Origin: G963923955 sp963923955 | GTDB lineage: Bacteria > Pseudomonadota > Gammaproteobacteria > Eutrophobiales > Eutrophobiaceae | Assembly: GCA_963923955.1 (NCBI GenBank) | Contig: OZ000552.1 | Coordinates: forward strand, 1,054,001-1,118,000 | DNA length: 64,000 nucleotides | Direction: 5' to 3' | Part shown: positions 60,167-64,000 of the stretch, piece after piece | How the letters are laid out: each line of letters starts with the position of its first letter | Position numbering within the stretch: the first letter of the stretch is position 1 | Made by a program: the position numbers and the translations under genes | The notes under the pieces: generated by a model | Seen by the model: only the letters and a program-made list of their open reading frames with translations | Told to the model about the DNA's origin: nothing | Databases searched by the model: none

Positions 60167-62602
60167 ATGAAATTCAACGAGGCATGGCTGCGGGAATGGG
60201 TCGATCCGCCGGTGGATAGTGAAACGCTGGCGGAACAGCTGACCATGGCCGGCCTGGAGGTGGAAGCCCTTGAGCAGATTGTGCCAACATTCACCGGCGT
60301 GGTCGTGGCCAAAATAGAAGAAATACGGCCGCATAACGCACAGGGAAAGGCGCTCACGCTGTGCCGGGTGGATTTTGGCCAACCGGCGCCCGTTGCCGTG
60401 GTTTGTGGGGCGGAAAACGCCCAGGTCGGGCGCTTTTATGCCTATGCGCCGGTGGGCGCGCAACTGCCCGGTGGGCGCACCATAACCGCCAGGGAAGTGC
60501 GGGGGGTGCGCTCTGAAGGCATGCTCTGCGCGCCCGCCGAGTTGGGCTTGTCTGAGGAGGCAGATGAGCTGCTGGAGTGCAGCGATACGAGCGAATTACA
60601 ACCCGGCCTGGCGCTGGCTGAATTTCTGCGGCTTGATGATCAGGTGCTTGATCTGGCCCTAACGCCGAACCGCGGCGATTGCCTGAGCATCCGGGGCCTG
60701 GCGCGGGAGTTGGCCGTGATTAACGGCATGGAAGTTTCCCGGCCGGAGACGACCCGCTGCGAGGTGGGCATAGAAGCCCGGCGGCGGGTCACGCTGGCGG
60801 CACCGGCGGCCTGCCCGCGTTATGCCGGGCGAATAATCCAGGGCCTCGACATCCGCCGCCCGGCGCCGAGCTGGCTGCGTGAGAGGCTGCGCCGGGCGGG
60901 CTTAAAAAGCATCAACGCCGTGGTCGATATCAGCAACTTCGTCATGCTGGAACTCGGCCAACCCACCCATGCCTTTGATAACGACCGGCTAAACGGCGAC
61001 ATCTCGGTGCGCTATGCGCGCGCCGGGGAGAGCATCATCCTGCTGGACGGGCAGGAATATGCGCTGTCCGAGGCGACCGGCGAGAAAATCTCCGGGGAAG
61101 CCGACGGCAAGCCCCCCGACGAAATTCTGGTCATCGCCGATGAAAAATCCGCCGTGGCCATGGCAGGGGTCATGGGCGGGTTGGCGAGCGCGGTCAGTGC
61201 CGCCACCCGGAATATTTTTCTGGAAAGCGCCTTTTTCACCCCCCGGGCACTCGCTGCCCACCCGCGCCAGGCCGCCTTGCAGACGGACGCCGCCTACCGC
61301 TATGAGCGTGGTGTGGACTGGCAACTGCAACGAGCGGCTCTAGAGCGGGTCAGCGCCCTGATCCTGGCCAGCTGCGGCGGGCAGGCCGGGCCGGTGGTGG
61401 AGGCCTGTGCGGATGAACACCTGCCGGCCGCCCGGCCGATCAGGCTTGAATACGCCGAGATCACGCGCCTGCTGGGCAAGCCCATCGCGCAAGAGGAAAT
61501 CCGTTCCACCCTGCAAGGTCTGGGCCTGGACATTACGCCGGAGAAGGAGGCGCTGCTGGCGCAGAGCCCAAGTCATCGTTTCGACCTGTCCATTCCCGCA
61601 GACCTGATCGAGGAAATCGCCCGCATTCATGGCTACCAGGCCATCCCTGCGGTGCCGGCGCGGGCGCAGCTCGGCATGCGACAACAGTCCGAAGACCGAG
61701 TCGCTGTGGCCGATTACAAGCGCCTGTTGGCCGCGCGCGGCTATCACGAGGCCATCACTTACAGCTTCGTTGACCGAAGTCGGCAAGCCCAGCTCTTGGA
61801 TCGGGATGATGCGATTGCGCTGTTGAACCCGATCTCCACGGACATGGGGGTGATGCGCCAGAGCCTATGGCCGGGCCTGTTGCAGACCTTGGGATACAAC
61901 CTCAAACGTCAACAATATCAACTGCGCCTGTTTGAGTACGGGCTGGTGTTTAGCCAAGATGAGGGCGGGCTTGCACAGACGCCGATGCTGGCCGGGTTGA
62001 TCTATAGAAAATCATTTATAAAACAATGGGATAGGGAAGATAGTTATTTTGATTTCTTCGATATAAAGGCGGATGTGGAGGCGCTGTTGGGTCTGCAAGA
62101 CAATCGTCTCATCCCGGAGTACGAGCGCACGGAAGATGCGGCGCTGCACCCGGGCCGTTCTGCCGCGATTATGCTGGATAAGCAAAGAGTTGGCAGGCTG
62201 GGCGCAGCCCATCCGGCCATCTTGGAGGACCTGGGGCTGCCGGCAGCGGTCTATCTCTTTGAATTGGAATACCAGAAAATTTCGGCGAAAAGGGCGCTAA
62301 AATTCAGGAAAATCTCCAAATTCCCGTCCATCAGGCGGGATATTTCCATCGTGGTGGATGAGGAGATCAGCGCCGCCAGCCTGGTAAATTGTGTGAAAAG
62401 CTGCGCTCCTGCGCTGCTACAGAACCTAGAGTTATTCGATCTATATCAGGGCGAAGGCATTGATATAAAGCAAAAAAGTCTTACGCTGGCCTTGACCTTT
62501 CAGGCCGCTTCCAGCACTCTTAGGGATGAGAGGATAGAAGAGATTATGGGGCGGGTGCTGGGTCGCCTTCGTGCGGAATTTGGCGCCACATTACGAGAAT
62601 AA
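60167..62602 (+). CDS. pheT: Phenylalanyl-tRNA synthetase beta subunit
   Basis: Editing and tRNA-binding subunit, 811 residues from ATG 60167 (MKFNEAWLREWV), the invariant start; the frame is open upstream to 60041 within pheS but that part is not conserved. Domains in order: EMAP/OB fold (about 40-150), B3/B4 editing domain (about 210-385), B5 (about 400-475), the pseudo-catalytic core and C-terminal FDX-ACB anticodon domain (about 715-808). Confidence 0.97.
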   Translation: MKFNEAWLREWVDPPVDSETLAEQLTMAGLEVEALEQIVPTFTGVVVAKIEEIRPHNAQGKALTLCRVDFGQPAPVAVVCGAENAQVGRFYAYAPVGAQLPGGRTITAREVRGVRSEGMLCAPAELGLSEEADELLECSDTSELQPGLALAEFLRLDDQVLDLALTPNRGDCLSIRGLARELAVINGMEVSRPETTRCEVGIEARRRVTLAAPAACPRYAGRIIQGLDIRRPAPSWLRERLRRAGLKSINAVVDISNFVMLELGQPTHAFDNDRLNGDISVRYARAGESIILLDGQEYALSEATGEKISGEADGKPPDEILVIADEKSAVAMAGVMGGLASAVSAATRNIFLESAFFTPRALAAHPRQAALQTDAAYRYERGVDWQLQRAALERVSALILASCGGQAGPVVEACADEHLPAARPIRLEYAEITRLLGKPIAQEEIRSTLQGLGLDITPEKEALLAQSPSHRFDLSIPADLIEEIARIHGYQAIPAVPARAQLGMRQQSEDRVAVADYKRLLAARGYHEAITYSFVDRSRQAQLLDRDDAIALLNPISTDMGVMRQSLWPGLLQTLGYNLKRQQYQLRLFEYGLVFSQDEGGLAQTPMLAGLIYRKSFIKQWDREDSYFDFFDIKADVEALLGLQDNRLIPEYERTEDAALHPGRSAAIMLDKQRVGRLGAAHPAILEDLGLPAAVYLFELEYQKISAKRALKFRKISKFPSIRRDISIVVDEEISAASLVNCVKSCAPALLQNLELFDLYQGEGIDIKQKSLTLALTFQAASSTLRDERIEEIMGRVLGRLRAEFGATLRE

Positions 62603-62621
62603 GCCATTAAGAGGATAAGCA

Positions 62622-62930
62622 ATGGCAGCACTCACCAGAGCGGATATGGCGGAGCGGCTCTATGAGGAGTTGGGCCTGAATAAAAGAGAGGCCATGGACC
62701 TCGTAGAAATGTTCTTTGAGCAGTTGCGTGAAGCGCTTGCCGCCGGCAAACAGATAAAACTCTCCGGCTTTGGCAATTTCGACCTGCGCGATAAAAAACA
62801 GCGCCCGGGGCGTAACCCGAAGACCGGCGAGGAGATCCCCATCAGCGCCCGCCGGGTGGTGACCTTTCGCCCCGGGCAAAAACTAAAGGCAAGGGTAGAA
62901 GCCTATGCTGGAAGCCTCGCTCAACAGTGA
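62622..62930 (+). CDS. ihfA: Integration host factor alpha subunit
   Basis: DNA-bending nucleoid protein pairing with IhfB. 102 residues with GKQIKLSGFGNFDLRDKKQRPGRNPKTGE across the beta arm (broken at the conserved Pro that intercalates) and RRVVTFRPGQKLK. The C-terminus overlaps the MerR gene start by 26 bases. Position after pheT is conserved in gammaproteobacteria. Confidence 0.95.
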   Translation: MAALTRADMAERLYEELGLNKREAMDLVEMFFEQLREALAAGKQIKLSGFGNFDLRDKKQRPGRNPKTGEEIPISARRVVTFRPGQKLKARVEAYAGSLAQQ

Positions 62931-63261
62931 ACTGCCGGCCATCCCCGGCAAACGCTACTTCGCCATCGGCGAGGTCAGCGAGCTGTGCGCGGTCAAACCC
63001 CATGTCTTGCGCTACTGGGAACAGGAATTTCCGCAATTAAAGCCCTTAAAACGCCGCGGCAACCGCCGCTATTACCAGCGCCAGGACGTGATCCTGATCC
63101 GCCAGATTCGGGGGCTGCTCTACGAGCAGGGCTTTACCATCGGCGGGGCGCGGCAGCGCTTATCCGGCGATGCGGCGAAAGAGGATTCCAACCAAAGCCA
63201 GCAGATCATCAAGCAGCTGCGCGCGGAGTTGGAAGAAGTCCTGGAGTTGCTCAGGCGCTGA
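62905..63261 (+). CDS. MerR-family transcriptional regulator (ihfA-linked type)
   Basis: A 118-residue regulator: MerR winged HTH at about 18-85 (FAIGEVSELCAVKPHVLRYWEQEFPQL, split) followed by a short coiled-coil. There are no metal-binding cysteines at the C-terminus. This small MerR gene after ihfA is conserved in gammaproteobacteria; its effector is unknown. The ATG lies inside ihfA, implying translational coupling. Confidence 0.92.
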   Translation: MLEASLNSELPAIPGKRYFAIGEVSELCAVKPHVLRYWEQEFPQLKPLKRRGNRRYYQRQDVILIRQIRGLLYEQGFTIGGARQRLSGDAAKEDSNQSQQIIKQLRAELEEVLELLRR

Positions 63262-63349
63262 AGTTCATCGCCGATAAACTGGACTGATGGGGCAGGGCGA
63301 TGGGCGCTACGCAGCGCAAGGTTTTTATCAAAGGCGAATCTTAAAATGT

Positions 63350-63426
<77 letters not shown>

Positions 63427-63491
63427 TAAACTGTACCGCCAATCAATATCAGTGCAGTTGGCACAGCGCGTAAGCAGGCTCTTGGGTTCTC

Positions 63492-63758
63492 CTAGTGAAG
63501 TCTGGAATTATCGGGCAAATAGAATTCATCAGGCCGGATATTAAACGCAGCGGCCAGTCTTAACACCATCCGGATAGGCACCACAGGGGGCAGGCTGAAA
63601 ACAAATAATTTATCTTCCAACTCCAAACGGTACCGTTCTTCGAACTCGCGCTCCCTGGTAATCGAGACATAATTCCTTGCAAGCACTTCCAGTACCATGC
63701 CACGAGGAAGCGCATAAAACCCGTCGTCCGGCGGCTCCCCAGGCTGCTTTATCTTCAT
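63492..63758 (-). CDS. Small hypothetical protein
   Basis: An 88-residue soluble protein with no signal peptide, Cys or recognisable motif. The C-terminal half (VPIRMVLRLAAAFNIRPDEFYLP) could be an HTH-like helix pair. Its ATG overlaps the stop of the upstream gene by four bases, so the two form an operon. Unrecognised. Confidence 0.55.
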   Translation of the reverse strand: MKIKQPGEPPDDGFYALPRGMVLEVLARNYVSITREREFEERYRLELEDKLFVFSLPPVVPIRMVLRLAAAFNIRPDEFYLPDNSRLH

Positions 63759-64000
63759 GCAGCCCGGCTTCTTTCCTCTTTCAGATAGCTAATGAGGTGG
63801 TATGGGAACTGAGGCAGGGTTACTTCATGTTTGCTGAGCATGGAAAAACTGTACTTATCACTGCCCACAAGCCGTGATACAACCTCGGGCGGGGCCCACT
63901 TTAAGATGTTTTCAATACTCCCGTGTTTATTTAAATGGACATCAATGGTCGCTGCCAAGCCTGCTTCAAAGCGCCTTTGAACGTCTTCAAAACTACTACC
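63755..64000 (-). CDS. Hypothetical protein, 5' end outside window
   Basis: The frame is open to the window end; the visible 81 codons include EDVQRRFEAGLAATIDVHLNK and a charged C-terminus KEERSRAA. No motif recognised. It is upstream of and overlapping the 88-residue gene, an arrangement seen in small two-gene modules including toxin-antitoxin pairs, but nothing in either sequence confirms that. Confidence 0.55.
   Translation of the reverse strand, partial: GSSFEDVQRRFEAGLAATIDVHLNKHGSIENILKWAPPEVVSRLVGSDKYSFSMLSKHEVTLPQFPYHLISYLKEERSRAA

Overview
The window reads as the chromosome of an uncultivated gammaproteobacterium. The evidence is gene order: thrS-infC-rpmI-rplT-pheS-pheT-ihfA-merR-tRNA-Pro, rpsP-rimM-trmD-rplS followed by xerD, a long-form queF, and MetA-type homoserine acylation. 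Composition is GC-rich except for one AT-rich island near 31.5-33.3 kb. Broken genes, dispersed palindromic elements and two long poly-C tracts suggest a plastic, possibly host-associated genome; that lifestyle is inference. Stops are standard (TAG, TAA and TGA all end intact genes).

Layout. 0-6.2 kb: hydantoinase/oxoprolinase subunits HyuA (cut by the window edge) and HyuB, an N-carbamoylsarcosine-amidase-like cysteine hydrolase and a class V aminotransferase, which together fit catabolism of hydantoin- or creatinine-type lactams. 6.2-7.4 kb: two decayed genes (GntR regulator, alpha/beta hydrolase). 7.4-14.6 kb: a TonB-dependent receptor and a two-gene RND efflux pump. 14.6-24.3 kb: housekeeping genes (DUF4389, P-loop protein, metA, nhaA, argS, 5-FTHF cyclo-ligase, rpsP-rimM-trmD-rplS, xerD). 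24.4-30.8 kb: an SLC13-type permease, then a complete tyrosine/homogentisate catabolic locus (hmgA-marR divergent from fahA-methyltransferase-maiA) with an orphan DNA methyltransferase inside the operon. 30.8-33.3 kb: a dispersed repeat, a truncated gene and an AT-rich island with two HNH/zinc-type genes, one carrying an in-frame amber stop. 33.4-41.9 kb: UGPase, an ABC osmoprotectant-type importer with a fused binding protein/permease, a cNMP-binding protein, a REC/degenerate GGDEF-EAL protein, sirtuin and LysR. 42-45.6 kb: SnoaL-like exported protein, queF, a four-helix-bundle (23S IVP-like) cassette bounded by inverted heptamer arrays, gltX, tRNA-Ala and tRNA-Glu. 46-55.6 kb: FkbM methyltransferase and sulfotransferase, each carrying a poly-C/G tract, around tRNA-Asn, uvrB, maeB, asnB and a HigA-like gene. 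55.7-63.4 kb: tRNA-Val, the thrS-to-merR translation operon and tRNA-Pro, then two unrecognised small genes running off the end.

The most unusual material is (1) two homopolymeric tracts in glycan-modification genes, one joined by a 10-bp tandem duplication, where undoing both changes restores an exact 329-codon FkbM frame; (2) the IVP-like cassette, whose right-hand repeat array now encodes the N-terminus of glutamyl-tRNA synthetase; (3) the AT-rich HNH pair; and (4) the methyltransferase embedded in the tyrosine operon.
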